From NCBI GenBank assembly GCA_022478985.1, contig JAKSZP010013302.1, forward strand, positions 1 through 64,000: a stretch of 64,000 nucleotides of DNA. Direction: 5' to 3'. The notes under the pieces were generated by a model. The model saw only the letters and a list, made by a program, of their open reading frames with translations, did not search any database and was not told the origin of the DNA. Below, piece after piece: positions 44,571-56,450 of the stretch. The position numbers and the translations under genes are program-made. Every line of letters starts with the position of its first letter. Within the stretch, counting starts at the first letter, position 1. The stretch is from Massospora cicadina. Taxonomy: Eukaryota > Entomophthoromycota > Entomophthoromycetes > Entomophthorales > Entomophthoraceae.

Positions 44571-46190
44571 TTTGATGTTTTGGAGGAAAGTAAAAACTGG
44601 AGTGATAGAGGTATCTATTATGGACTACTGCCCTATATATTTGATAAATGTGGAACTAAGACTAAACGCATTACTGTCCAGAATATGGTGTGATTTAATC
44701 ACAATGGATCGACCTTCTAAATGATTGCTAATTCTGACTCACATTATCCCTGCCTGGTCAGATTAGTATTAAATTCACTGGTTAGAATATTCATTTTTCC
44801 ACAATCACGTTTGGTGTGATGGAGCTGACTACTCCAGCAGACAGCAGTTTCAGCTCATGTTTAGGCCACATATGGCTAGTTTTGTTTGGTAGGGAGGAGG
44901 ATTGCCACACCAGTACCTGCCAGGTACAGGCTCACTTGTAACACCAAAGGTGTGGAATAGTTGATGGAAATTTTTGAGTCTGATAATGGCTCACTTAATT
45001 TGACTTCACCCACCACCAATTCACTGTTTACACTGGAACTTGACTCAGCGGAGAGCACCTTTTATGGAAATGCAATACTCACCTTCTGCTGGAGATGGTT
45101 TCTAGCCACTGCCACCTATTGACAAACCTTTTGAATTTTATCCACCAAATTTTGGGTGGTATGCAGAGGTGGAAGAGACACAATTATAGGGGATATGCTT
45201 TTACTACCCTATATCTACACGTGGGCTAAATTGCCTAGGGTAATGAGAGGGCCATCCACCTGCTTCTTCCCCTTTTTATTCTAAAATGAAAATTCTCTCA
45301 ATCTATCCACAGGGTTTGTTCCTCAAGGCTTATAAATGGCTAAAACTTTATGTTCAGATTTGTTTTATAAAAAGGCCACAAAAATGGTATGATTGCCATT
45401 ATTTCACAAATATCATCATTTAGCTTTAAAGCTTAAATATTGATTATATTGTAAATCAAATAGACTAAAAAAAGTCTCTGTAAGTTCCATAGTTATGCTA
45501 TACAAAGGAATAAAATTGGTCATACGCTCAGATGACTTTTAATCAGATCAAATAAAGTTAATTTGCGTTTTATGCTACAATTTTATTTACAGCATATACT
45601 ATAACATGGAACTTTTCTACAAATACCAAGACTCTGACTTCAAATGACTAATTTCATCCTTGTTCTCTCACTTGGAATCAGGGTACACTACTTGGTCTGT
45701 GCATCCTATTGCTGTAGCGTAAAGTTTGAGTAATTCAAGCTCTGTTGGTATGAAGACAAACTGTCTGTTCTTAGCAATACTCTTCTTACTCTAGTCATTA
45801 ATTTGGTTGCTCCTTCCAAACTCCTTTGACAACCATTAGCAAGAACCAGCACATTACACACAATACTTGTTAGTTTATAGATAATTCATGTATCATAAAA
45901 ACCTTAATTAACTATTATATTCTTCGCTCCATTAATAGAAGTCTATTAAGTGCTTTTTACTTAAAAAGGATGCTTTTATAAATATAGATAAAAGTTAGAG
46001 GTATAAAGAACAGCCTAAAAAATGTATATACTTTTGTTATTGTGCTATTTTTGTCATTATAGGTAACAAGGCTATTAATTGTTATTGTTGATGACAACAT
46101 ATTAGTCTATGATATAAATATAAACTTGCCTAATTACAAAAAATACAAAAACTATTGTAAGATAATAACATAGGCGTCTGGCATCTAGGC
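44571..46190. other. Unassigned AT-rich sequence
   Basis: Nothing recognisable. Only a 60-codon Ser-rich minus-strand frame (44876-45058) is open; it has no start context or family features, so I do not call it a gene. This is the DNA into which E8 inserted. Confidence 0.45.
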
Positions 46191-46616
46191 TGTCAAGAAA
46201 TTAATATGATTGGACAAAATGCCATATATAGTTTGGAAAACCATATTTCATTAGTCAAAGTGATCCTCAAGATTTAAACAGTAAATTATATTGACTCAAA
46301 ATGAGTCCATAGAGGTGATAATATTTTTGAACTAAGTGAATGCTGCCAGAGCCTCAATGATGAGACAAGACCCTAAAAATCAGTGAATAATGATTATCTA
46401 AGCTGAAAAGTGAAACTGACTGAGAATACTGAGGATTAAAAGATGAGCAGGAGACCTGAGAAAAAGAAGGGTTTTTGTTGTACAAGAGGAGGTATATATT
46501 TAAAGATTATAGAGGAGAAGTTTAAGCAAGTATTGTACACTATTTTATATATAATAAAATGGTGTCCGTTGGAGATTTAGCTTCCCAACTTGATACTTTA
46601 TTAAATTTATTAAGGA
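46191..46616 (+). repeat. E8 5' LTR, first part (split by LINE-B and the Helitron)
   Basis: Begins TGTCAAGAAATTAATATGATTGGACAAAATGCC, matching the E2 LTR start (TGTTGTAAATTTTGATATGACTGGACAATAAAGCC) by eye. It breaks off at 46616 and resumes at 60400. The two parts total 513 bp against 499 for E2. Confidence 0.75.
46602..46616. repeat. Left TSD of LINE-B (15 bp)
   Basis: TAAATTTATTAAGGA, identical to 51893-51907. The repeat extends to 16 bp if one further shared T is counted. Confidence 0.92.
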
Positions 46617-46914
46617 AACTTTTCTTTCTCGTTGCAAACACTTTTGCAACCCATTCAATTCAAGACTAAATCTAGTTTGATAATCTCATAGAGGGGATTA
46701 GTCTGCGCCCATGTCTGGGAGCAGTTGGGCAAGCAAGGCAAGAGGAGCAGGCGGAAGGCCCGCGGCCTCTAACGTTTGAAAATGCCCTAGAGAATCTGGC
46801 GGAATAGAAAAAAATCTAAAAAAACCAGCGGTCACAATTTCCCCATAGATACTCACGTGGCAAGCACGATGCAACCAGTACATCAACACGCCACATTCCC
46901 AGCCACTTTCATCG

Positions 46915-47813
46915 GTGGAATTCAGAGTCCATGTGTATCTGGACATCCAAAAAATGGCTCTATGGGAAAAATTTTGTGAAGATGTACACAAAATTTTCCT
47001 GACCACGGTGTACGTTGCACCTCACTCCATGTCGCGCGGTAGGCTGGACCTAGGTTTCGAAAGCATAATAGCAGCAGACAAGGCTGCAGTGGTGCGCGTA
47101 GTGGTCAATCTCCCTGAAGGGCAACAGGTCATCAAAACTAAATGCACCAGATGGACAAAATCAAACCAAATTTTCCTCATGTTTGACTTTTTGCCTACTA
47201 CAGTAAAACGTGACATTTTGGAGCAACACCTGAAAGATGGTCTTGCCATATATGGCGAAATACAATCTTTCAAAATGCAACATTTCACGCTGATGACACA
47301 CCTGTGCACCGGCAAAGCCATCGCAGTTCTGACCCCAACTGAGGAGATCATGAAGGACCTAACCTGATCCCGCACTCCACCTTTATTGACATTGCAGGGC
47401 ACACCACCCACCCATTCCGGGTAACCGTGGACAGCGCGCCCCCCATTTGCACCCACTGTGACACGTTCAGCCATAAGGCACATGTGTGCCCCATCAAAGA
47501 GGGCGTTACATTCCAAGAGCACCCCTCGGCAGCCATGGCCAGTGGAGAGGTGCACTATGAACCAACCGCAAGCACCAAGGAGGCTTTCCCGTGGGGAGCA
47601 CAAGGCTGCTACCTATTGGTAAAGCCCATCTCCCCACAGGAGTGGAAGAAGGCCAAGCAGGCCTGTAGGACTGCGGCCAAGGAAGCAGCCAAGGTCACCA
47701 CCACCATCCCACACTCACAAAGCCAGGAGGACATGGAGACCTTCATGGTGGAAGCAACTCAGGAATCCATTGCCCAATCAGATTGGGAGGCCCATGCCGA
47801 ATGGGCCACTTAA
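46915..47813 (+). pseudogene. LINE-B ORF1 protein (RNA-binding, CCHC knuckle)
   Basis: 150 codons from 46915 give a globular segment (I-F-L-M-F-D-F-L-P..Y-G-E-I-Q-S-F) that resembles an RRM-like fold. After a frameshift near 47365 a second frame (47427-47813) contains I-C-T-H-C-D-T-F-S-H-K-A-H-V-C-P, a C-x2-C-x4-H-x4-C knuckle, at about 47450-47495. An Ala/Lys-rich, Glu-containing tail follows to a stop at 47813. The protein binds LINE RNA. One frameshift separates the two parts. Confidence 0.78.
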
Positions 47814-48114
47814 TCTGAGGATCTGATGGGAAATTCGATTTCACCCAATTGCTGCACCCAAGCCCCAGTTAAAACTGACTTGGGACCTATCCCAACCAAA
47901 AAAAAAATTTTTGCCCCACTCGACAGTGCACCAAACTTATCCGCACCGCAAAAAATTCGCTGACGTCAGGAAAACAAAAAGTGAAGGCCAAAGCCAACGC
48001 GACTCTTTCCGCAAAAATTAACAAAAACCCCAATAGCGTTGCTGCTAATACCCGCGCTGCTGTGAAAGCCCGTGGGGACCTGGAAGAGGCTGGTGGGCCA
48101 GGGGGCCCACCCCC

Positions 48115-49000
48115 TTGTACCTAAGGTGCGATGGGGAAACCTTCACTCTAGGGATGCTGAATATCGCCGGACTCAAGGCCTCCCCATCCTGGGCTAGTAA
48201 ACTGAGTTTTTTACAAAACAATTTACCTGTGGATATCCTGGCCATCCAGGAAACCCACTGTCCACAAGGTTCTGAGGAAGCTTGGAAAACAATGCTCCTA
48301 CCATCCCTATCCTTTTGGTCGAAGCACTGTGGGGTGCTAATTCAGAAAAACAATTTTTTCAAATTTACATCTTCAGAAACATTCCTAAATGACCGAGTGC
48401 TCGTTGTCACCTTCTCATGAGCCAATGTTGCACACACAATTGTCAACATTTACGCCCCAAACGGTGCACAAGAGCACCAGGAATTTTTCTTGTTGGTCAA
48501 ATCCCTCCCATTACCCCCCAATTCTTTCCTAATTGGAGACATGTAAGTTGGCTAACCTCACCAACTGACTGGTGGCCACCCTCACCCCACGCCCCACAGG
48601 GTCACGTAGAACTACGCGTTCTAAAGGCCACCCTTGGGTTAATAGATGCGCTGCCACGACATGCCCCACTGCTCAAAAACATGACGTGTCCCCACATCCA
48701 CAACGGCCAATTAAGGTCCATGACCCGCATCAACCTTATTCTAGCACCGGCGAAATTCCAACCCCACATCTCCCACTTCAAAACAACTAAAATGGAATTC
48801 TCTGACCACCGACTGGTCTCAATAACATACCACTTACCTGTCACAGTTGCAAAGGCCCCACATTGGTGCAAAATCCGCTCCCCAGAGCTCGCGTCACCAG
48901 GATTTTCCACGTGGGTGGAAGAGGCAACTTTGGCAAAGTCATTTGTTGCACCGTTTTGCGCGGACCCCATTTCCACATGGGCAACTTTCAAAGAAGATAC
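48115..49000 (+). pseudogene. LINE-B endonuclease domain
   Basis: Opens with L-G-M-L-N-I-A-G-L-K at about 48145, then L-A-I-Q-E-T-H-C-P (catalytic Glu) at about 48238-48265. After one in-frame stop it continues I-V-N-I-Y-A-P-N-G at about 48440-48465 and F-L-I-G-D-M (Asp-Asn box mutated at the next codon) at 48525-48545. In another frame it reads I-N-L-I-L-A and S-D-H-R-L-V (catalytic Asp-His) at about 48800-48820. This is an apurinic-type nuclease of L1-like elements. Confidence 0.85.
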
Positions 49001-50330
49001 CATCCGCCACTATTGCCATCTCTCATCCAGACGCTCACGAGCCACATCAGCGGTTATATTGCGTGCGCTGGCAGAATAGGCCCACTTGGAGTCTAACATT
49101 CCAGCCTCAGGATATAGCCCCGCATGGGGCCAGAAGTGGGCGGAGGCAGCAGCCCACCTCAACGCACTTGAAAGGCAACACAAACATCGGGTTTGTGTCC
49201 AATACAGGGCCACACGCATCACTAAAGGTGACAAGTGCACTGAATACTTCTTCAAAAAAAATTTTGCACCATGCCAGAGCGTGGCCTGCACACAGGTGCG
49301 AAGATTGGATAATTCTATTGTGGACACACTGGCTGAAGTGGCAATCAAAATGCAAAGATATTACTCCAAGTTATACCGAGCCAAACCAATTCAGCTGGCC
49401 GAAATGGCGAAATTTCTCAACAGAGCTCATATCTGCACCATTTTCCAATACCCAGAAATAATGAATTTAATTACTCCGAATGAATTATGGACTACCATTC
49501 GCGGTGCGCCAAACCAAAAATGCCCAGGCCCAGATGGCATTCCATATGAGTTCTACAAAAAATATTTTAAATATATATCCCCATTGCTGCTACCCTCACT
49601 CAACCAAAGCCTGTTGGAAACGCGCCTCCTACCAGGAGGACATGAGGCCTTTACAGTCACACTCTTCAAGAAAGGGGATAGGCTAGACTTAGCCAACTGG
49701 CGCCCCATTTCTCTAACAAACACAGACACCAAAATTTTAACAAAAATCATGGCTAACCGTTTAGGGACTGTAGCATCTGCCACCATCTCTCCAGAACAAT
49801 TTGGTTTCATCCCAGAAGGTCAATTTGGGATAACGTGCACTCTGTGGCTAATGTGTGTCAGTCCACAGCCTCTGGGGCACTTGTATTCTTGGACCAACAA
49901 ACGGCCTATGATAGAGTAAACTGGGGATACCTTAGGGCCTGCCTCCAACAATTCCGCCTACCTCCCCGCTTCATTAACTGGGTGATGCTGCTCACGGAAT
50001 CTGCAACAATGGCAGTGCGCGGCCCAGGTTTCCTAATGGAAGTAGTCCGTCCTCGAAGGGGCCTGTGACAAGGGGACCCCCTGAGCCCACTCTTATACAA
50101 CTTCAGCCTTGACCCACTACTGCGAAATGTGAATGTCCAACTCACTGGGGTCCATGTGCCAGGCCAAACCCCAGTCAAGATGATGGCATTTGCAGATGAT
50201 TGTGTGGTGGGGGTGTCTAATAACAAAGATGCACGCGCGCTTGAAGCCCTCATCCAGGAATATTCCTGGGTAAGCAACGCGGCACTGAACGCCTCCAAAA
50301 CCGAAATCATCATCCTTGGTCGGATTCAGA
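49001..50330 (+). pseudogene. LINE-B reverse transcriptase
   Basis: A 277-codon frame (49086-49919) has C-P-G-P-D-G-I-P-Y-E-F-Y-K (about 49520-49560), L-F-K-K-G-D, W-R-P-I-S-L-T-N-T-D-T-K-I-L and E-Q-F-G-F-I. A frameshift near 49835 moves to the frame with L-D-Q-Q-T-A-Y-D-R-V. One stop then precedes Q-G-D-P-L-S-P-L-L (50068-50095). The catalytic M-A-F-A-D-D is at about 50182-50202. The canonical F-A-D-D is intact here, unlike in LINE-A. Confidence 0.9.
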
Positions 50331-51840
50331 ACTGCTGGGCCCCAGCAAGTAGTTCCCAACCCGGCCCATCTGCTCGCCCACGTCCACGCCTGACTAACTC
50401 AAAATACACCGCTCCACTGGTGCTCCCCTTTGTGCCACGACCTACCATAGGACCGGTACGCCATCTGGGCGTGTGGTTGGAGGCAGGTGGATACGCGTCA
50501 GCAGTAATGAAGTGCCATATACTGGACAACGTGACGAAGCGAATCGCCTCTCTCAGAGCCCACCTTACTACCCTCACTGGCAGGGTTGTTCTTGCCAACT
50601 CTATGCTCCTATCCAAAGTCTGGTTTGGAGCCCACGCCATCCCCTTCTCCCCAAGCTTCTTCAAATCCCTGTATGCTTTGCTACAAGGTTGGCTTTATTC
50701 AGGCCGCCCTCCACCAGTATGGCTAAAGGTCATGTTTGGCCCTCATCATCAAGGTGGCATGGGCCTACTTGACTTCAAAGCCCATGCCGCCAAGATCCTG
50801 GGCACCTGGATTGCGGCCGTCACTGCTCCTACACTCCCATCCCAACACTGGTCCCGCGCGGCCCACTCCAACTTCTCCCGAGCCTTGGGCCACAACAATC
50901 CATCAAACCCCCACTCCCTGATGAAATACCTCGCATCACACACATCAGCCACAGGTCCTCACGGGACCAAAACCCACTACAAACGAATCCTACTCTCCAT
51001 GCGAAGCGCAGAGTGGAGAATTTGTATTAGTGGACATACAACCCAAAGAGGCCGCCCCTCTCCTCAGTTCACACAAGAGGTACAGGGGCTACCCATCCAT
51101 GATGGCGTGATCCCCATTTGACCCCAAGTCCTATCCAGGGTGGACTACCTGGACATGATGGACATCCCTTATTCCACTGAGACCCAAAAGGCTATCTGGA
51201 AATATGCACACCATCCTCTGTTGCAGCCTCAAGTCCGCTCCCATGTGTGGCGCTGCCTGAGGCGGGTGTAATGTACAGCTGAGCGCTCTGATGCTTTACA
51301 CTCATCCTGTGTCGTGTGTGGCCAGTATGGAACGCTGTTTCACCGCCTGGAGAAGTGCCCCACCTCTAAAGTAATATGGCGCGAAGTCCAACGTCTGCTA
51401 GGCCAGGATCAAACACATCCCTTCAGTCTGTCAAGAGATATGTTTGCTTCATCAATGGCCTCCCCCTCCCACCCTCCCTTCGTGCTCTGGTGGTTGCAAT
51501 CGCCATGTGGACTATCCACACGATTGTCTTGGATGCCATCGCCGGATCCATACCCACCCTCCCTGAAGCTGTCCACAGATTCCAGTCTCATTTGGTGGAT
51601 CACTTTCAAGTGTGGATGTTTGGATATCTCCCACCACGTCGCTGACAGCTGGTCTCCTCCTGGTTCCCAATCTGGTTCATCAAATCAGACCCCTTTCTCC
51701 ACACGTGCTCAATAGTGGCTACGCCCCCTACACACGTTCCCTCCCCCCTTCCCATAAGTGGCGTTCCCGCTGGCAACAAGAGATAGCATCGCTTCTCTGG
51801 GGTGCCTCCCCTGGTACTAAGTTTTATCTCGTCTGAGTCA
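50331..51840 (+). pseudogene. LINE-B C-terminal region with zinc knuckle
   Basis: The RT frame stays open to 51121. It contains H-L-G-V-W-L (50460-50480) and K-V-W-F-G-A-H. After a stop a frame at 51280-51400 reads C-V-V-C-G-Q-Y-G-T-L-F-H-R-L-E-K-C-P then V-I-W, the same C-x2-C...H-x4-C module as in LINE-A. The last part, to about 51840, is in a shifted frame. Confidence 0.82.
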
Positions 51841-51892
51841 TATTCGGAAGTGTCCGTCCTATGGTTGGCCTTCCCTGCAATAAATTTAAATT

Positions 51893-51907
51893 TAAATTTA
51901 TTAAGGA
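51893..51907. repeat. Right TSD of LINE-B
   Basis: TAAATTTATTAAGGA, identical to 46602-46616. Its last base, A51907, is also the A of the A|T target of the Helitron, so the two insertions share a boundary with no bases between. Confidence 0.92.
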
Positions 51908-51940
51908 CTAGCCAATCAACCCAGCGTTGCTTGGGCTTTC
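51908..51940 (-). terminator. Helitron 3' terminus: hairpin and CTAG
   Basis: Minus strand: CCCAAGC, loop AAC, GCTGGG form a 6-bp stem with one bulged A, then 8 bases, then CTAG. In the rolling-circle model the hairpin is the termination signal for strand transfer. Confidence 0.78.
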
Positions 51941-52276
51941 TAATTCTACTTATAGGGTAAGCCATTTTCTTATAAGAGGTATTACTAAATTAATATTGAT
52001 GAAAATAATTTTTTTTATATTCTTTTTTAATTTAGAAATTTTAATTATAGCTTGAATACTACCATAGGTATTTTAATAGTTCATTATACAATATTGTAAC
52101 AAAAACAAACTAAATTTGCATCAGTTTTTAAAATACAATATGTGATTTTAGCAAAATGTATATAAATCTACACAAAGGTATAGAAATATAGATTTTTTAT
52201 ATAGATAAGATGCATACAAATAAGCATAATTTAAAAATATAATATTGTAAATTTTATATAAATATTATAAGGGCTG
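51941..52276 (-). other. Helitron 3' noncoding region
   Basis: Very AT-rich, with poly-A/T runs and no coding content. It lies between the helicase end and the terminal hairpin. Confidence 0.6.
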
Positions 52277-53900
52277 TTATAACGCTTGCTTGTAAACAAC
52301 GTTTTTTGTTATACCTCCTAAAGCTCTGATAAATAGGTTGTTTTGTGAGCTAACTCTAGAGCATGCTACATAGAGCTGTCCATGAGAAAAACATGATGAT
52401 TCTAGGTAAAGACCACACCACTTGATTGATTGCCCCTGTGCCTTATTTATTTTTATAGCAAAAGCAAGGCGCACAGGGAATTGCAATCTCTTAAAACAAA
52501 AGGGTATATCATTTGAAATCAATGGTATTCAAGGATTAATTACATCCTCACCTTTCTTTTTGCCTGTTAATATTGTAGCTTCTATAACATTAGATAAGAG
52601 TCTTTTTACACTGAGTCTGCTACCATTGCAAAATTTTGGTGAATCTAAATTACATAAAAGCATGATAATAGAACCATTCTTAATCTGAAGTCATTGTGGT
52701 GGCATTCCAGTAGGATTTAGTGAGTTCAGAAATTTTATAGAAAAAATTACTGTATCATCAGCATCCACTATTGTATCTATAGATTTGTATTCAGTGGCTG
52801 TCCCTGGTATCATATTTTGAATTTGGCTGTTCAATTCATGTACAGCATCATTTCTAACAGCAAGAAATGCTCTTTCACATAAACACTCATAATTTCTGTA
52901 ATTTTCAGATATACTTGGATAAATTTTGTTGATTAACTCTTCAACTATTGAAACCAAAGTGCAAAAATCACATAAAAAGGTAATATTACCGTTTGAGTCA
53001 GTTGGAAATGTGCCTTCACCTACCTGTAAAAGTTTATCTGCAGATTGTTGTGCTGACTCATCTCTACTAAGCTGAACTCTCATGTTTGTTTTTAATGTAA
53101 ATTTTTAACAAACTTCCATAAATATGTTTTCAGGCAAGCATTGAGTTCATCTGCTTAAGTTGATTTTAGTATAACTAGAAGAGTTTGTCAAAAAGTTACC
53201 AATAAGAAGCAGCAAAGATTCTCTCATCAACTGTTCATTATTTCTTAAGTCCTTCAGAGTCCTATTAAGGGCTTCTAGGGATTTCTTATGGGACATTGTG
53301 CATTCATCCCATATAGGAATTTTGCACATTTGTAATACCTTTGCCTGAGCACTTGTTTTGCTAATATTGCATACAGTGTATTCTTCTATATTTACTTTAA
53401 AGGAAGCTTTAATATTGAGTGTGCTGTCCATCCGCCATCTAGGAGAGTAGCTGCTATGCCAGAGGAAGCCATAGCAACTGCTATGTCGTTTTTGATCGAA
53501 TCTCAGCAAGGATCAAATTGATACGAATAGTTTTACTTGTTCCACCTGGAGCATCTAAGAAAATGATACCTCCAAATACTCTATCAATATATTCCATGAT
53601 GCCATCATAAGCTTTTCTTTAATCATCTGACAATAGAGTATTGTTAGACTCAACAAATCTTTTTTATTCTGCAGTATTGTAATTTCTTTCATGAAGAAGA
53701 TCTGCATTGTTTGCATCAACAGAGTTTCCTTCTGGAGCTGGTAACCCAAACTGCAATAAAGTTTTGCTACAAATTAAAAGACATTTACGCTCTAGTATAG
53801 TGAGAGCTTCATTATATACATCTCAGAAAATTGTATGTTATCATTTCTATTGGTTTGATGAGTTTAGCAAGGATATCATCACTCATACTTTCACTGTATT
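52277..53900 (-). pseudogene. Helitron PIF1-like helicase domain
   Basis: Walker A reads D-A-P-G-G-T-S-K-T at about 53529-53558. Downstream (lower coordinates) come A-F-L-A-V-R-N-D-A-V in the 52691-53083 frame and F-P-V-R-L-A-F-A-I-K-I-N-K-A-Q-G-Q-S at about 52420-52480. G-Q-L-Y-V-A-C-S-R-V-S-S follows at about 52335-52370. The last two match PIF1 helicase motifs near the C-terminus. The helicase unwinds donor DNA during rolling-circle transposition. It is broken into at least four frames (53749, 53509, 53083, 52522). Confidence 0.88.
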
Positions 53901-55400
53901 TCCCCCATAAAAGTTTTGGGATTAGATGGATTGGAAGTAGTCAAGATAATTGCAAATAAATTTCTTATCTGCTCAGAAGATGATTTTAATGCTGCTTCAG
54001 ACATTGCTTGATCCCATTGTTCATCATTCTCTAGTAAACCTAATTTTTTACAGGCTTCATTGAAAGTAATGTATAATTTACCATTCACAATTTTAAGCAT
54101 TTTATAAGAAGTTGACCCCCAGACTATATAAAGTAGCATCCTTAAGTAAAAACATTCAGCATTATTTGGGTGAGCAGTGTAGACAATTTATAAAGCTTCA
54201 CTTGCAACAACATCACTTCCTAAAATAGGTACTCCTTTTTTTCTTCTAGAAAAAACTTTTTTATTAGAATCCCAGATATAGTAGCGAGGAACTTCTGAAT
54301 ATAACAATGTCTTTGAAAATATATCCTGTTGACATAATTGAACAGCTGTTAAAGTTTTTCTGGGTGGTTCATCAGCAACTACTTCTACATTTTCTTTTGT
54401 TAAGTAAGCTCTTTGCCCATTCTCTAAGTTTACACTTAGATGAAAGACTGAAGGATACCTCTCATGAATAAGAAAACTCAGTATGTGCCAAACTTTCTCA
54501 TTACTGCTTATGTATCGTCCTAACTGATAACTTAATATCTCATCATGCTCAATGGCCTTTGTCAAACCAAAGACAGCCATATCACTACCTTTGTTGATAT
54601 ATTTGCATATATATTTGATAGATTTTATTGAATTACAGTAGTCAACATTTATGTGAGCGTTAAACATTTTAGAAAGCAGAGGTGAATATGGAACTACCCA
54701 TTTGTTATCAATCTCAATTTCACTATCTTGCACATTTAATTTTATTGTTTATCCACCATCTTCTGGACCTCTTCTCCTGAAGATAGGGTAACTGTCATCC
54801 CCAGTTTGTGTATCCTTAATTAATTTTTTTAGGATAGTTTTGCTACATTTTCTGTCTTTCATACAAGGTGCATTCTGATTAATTTTTCCACATGGCCCAT
54901 GTACCATATTCTTTTTTACTATATTTAAAAGAAATTGGTCTACTTCTGGTTTTGGAAATTCTGCAGAAATAATATCATCTATCTGGTTAGGATATATTTT
55001 TCTTTAAGCCATATTAAGTTATGAAAATGTGGAAGTCCTCTCTTTTTGCCACTCAATAGTATACATCCAACATCTTGTCTCTCCAAAAATATGGCTTTTG
55101 GTTAAAACATTTACTAACTTCTGTTGTTTTTGTCAAAGAACTCTAGCTAATAAATCATGGCGATCATTTGGTGTTTGTCCATGAGTTAATTCTTCCTTTA
55201 TTTCTGGCCAAGCAGTATTACATGTAAATGTAATAAATAGGTCAGGACGCCCATATGATCTAACATAGGTCATAGCATCTTGAGCATGCTTGTGCATTTG
55301 CCTTGGAACTCCCTGTAAAAGTGGCAGGCAAAATCATTAAATTTCAATATCATCAACATTTCTCTCTCTTTCGATAGCATCTCTTAAATGAATATATTTT
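53901..55400 (-). pseudogene. Helitron Rep (HUH, two-tyrosine) domain
   Basis: The HUH box reads R-G-L-P-H-F-H-N-L-I-W at about 55021-55041 on the plus coordinates. The two-tyrosine box I-K-Y-I-C-K-Y-I-N-K-G lies at about 54585-54615 within a 181-codon frame (54188-54733). That frame also has Y-Q-L-G-R-Y-I-S-S-N-E and V-F-H-L-S-V-N-L, the conserved block between Rep and helicase. The two tyrosines cut and rejoin DNA. Frames change at 54733 and 54139, and stops lie near the HUH box. Confidence 0.9.
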
Positions 55401-56450
55401 TCACTATGAAGTTTTTTTGTTAGGTTTTATAAAAAGACTGCGCTCAACTTCAATTTTACCATATACATCAACAATAAATTGATGAAATAGATGTTGTGTA
55501 TTTAAAATATGATTGTAGGAGTTGTCAAATTATTATCCTGTGTGCATAAAAGTTCATCATTAGAACTTTCTTACTAGTTAGTGAATCTATATTTAGATTA
55601 TATTGATTGATGTTAAAATGATATCCATCTTCACCTAGGCAAAATACAATGGGATATTGCAGAGCATCATATGATCGGTGTGTCTATGTAATATGTTGTA
55701 GTGAGCTACCTCGCTTTTATTACTAAATCCTTCTGTCACAGTCATTGGCAGCTATGACAAGAGCTACCTCATTTATTTGAGGACTGTTAAAGCGACGCTC
55801 ATGTTCTCCACTTGGTTTTTCGTCAGCTTGAATAACTAATTTACAATCATCTGAAGGCATGTTCTCTAAAGGTATCTTAAATGTTTTCATAAGTTGGTTA
55901 TGTTCATGTAACATTTTTTGTAGAGATACTATAATATCATGCATCACCCCTGGTATATAGTCACATTGGTGATTCACTTCTAGATCTTTATTTCCAAGAT
56001 ATTAAATTTGTAAAAACTTGGCATCTTCACTTGGAAGAGGGAGAAGAGAACCCACTTTATGACATATCTGGCCTTGAACTTTAAAGGTTGTTGAGGCCCT
56101 CTTTGTTCTTCTATAGATGAAGCTCCAAATGAAGTCATTTGAAAACATATATTATATCTCCTAATATTTTTAAAAAAGTGTTTAGAATTTGAAGTATTCC
56201 CAGACATATAAGAGAGCAATGGTTCTGGTAGCATTTCAAGTGGTGGTATACATACTTTACCATTATAACAGCACATACCCTGAGGTTCTTCTTTATATTT
56301 CTTAGCAAAACAATACTTGCATATTTGGTCCATTCCTCCAATAATAATACTATTATATCTGTTGTACTCTCTTCTGGGATCATAATGAAAACCCACAAGA
56401 AATAAATTTAAATGCCATTCAGCTGCATATGAAGTGCTTGCATTTCCCAC
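55401..56450 (-). pseudogene. Helitron-like N-terminal domain with zinc-binding cysteines
   Basis: The frame 56450-55980 has I-C-K-Y-C-F-A-K-K, C-C-Y-N-G-K-V, L-P-E-P-L-L, S-K-H-F-F-K-N-I-R-R-Y-N and M-T-S-F-G-A. This is the standard N-terminal block of Helitron Rep-helicases. The next frame (55977-55723) continues M-L-H-E-H-N, M-P-S-D-D, A-D-E-K-P-S-G-E-H and E-V-A-L-V-I. The spacing is that of intact family members; lesions occur at 55980 and 55720. Confidence 0.9.

Larger units (their letters stand above)
46617..51892 (+). mobile_element. LINE-B: near full-length non-LTR retrotransposon
   Basis: 5.28 kb between perfect 15-bp duplications, with ORF1, endonuclease, RT and a C-terminal zinc knuckle. 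It ends with AATAAATTTAAATT, an unusual TAAATT-type tail instead of poly(A). It is clearly GC- and CpG-richer than everything around it and has few lesions per kb, so it is younger or from a different compositional background. It lies in the E8 LTR, abutting the Helitron end. Confidence 0.93.

Noticed and set aside
44876..45058. Ser-rich 60-codon minus-strand ORF as a host gene
   Set aside because: There is no domain, no conserved context and only a short length in AT-rich DNA; its opening is expected by chance.
47022..47603. 193-codon minus-strand ORF
   Set aside because: It is a shadow of LINE-B ORF1; the forward strand has the CCHC knuckle and the coding-like composition.
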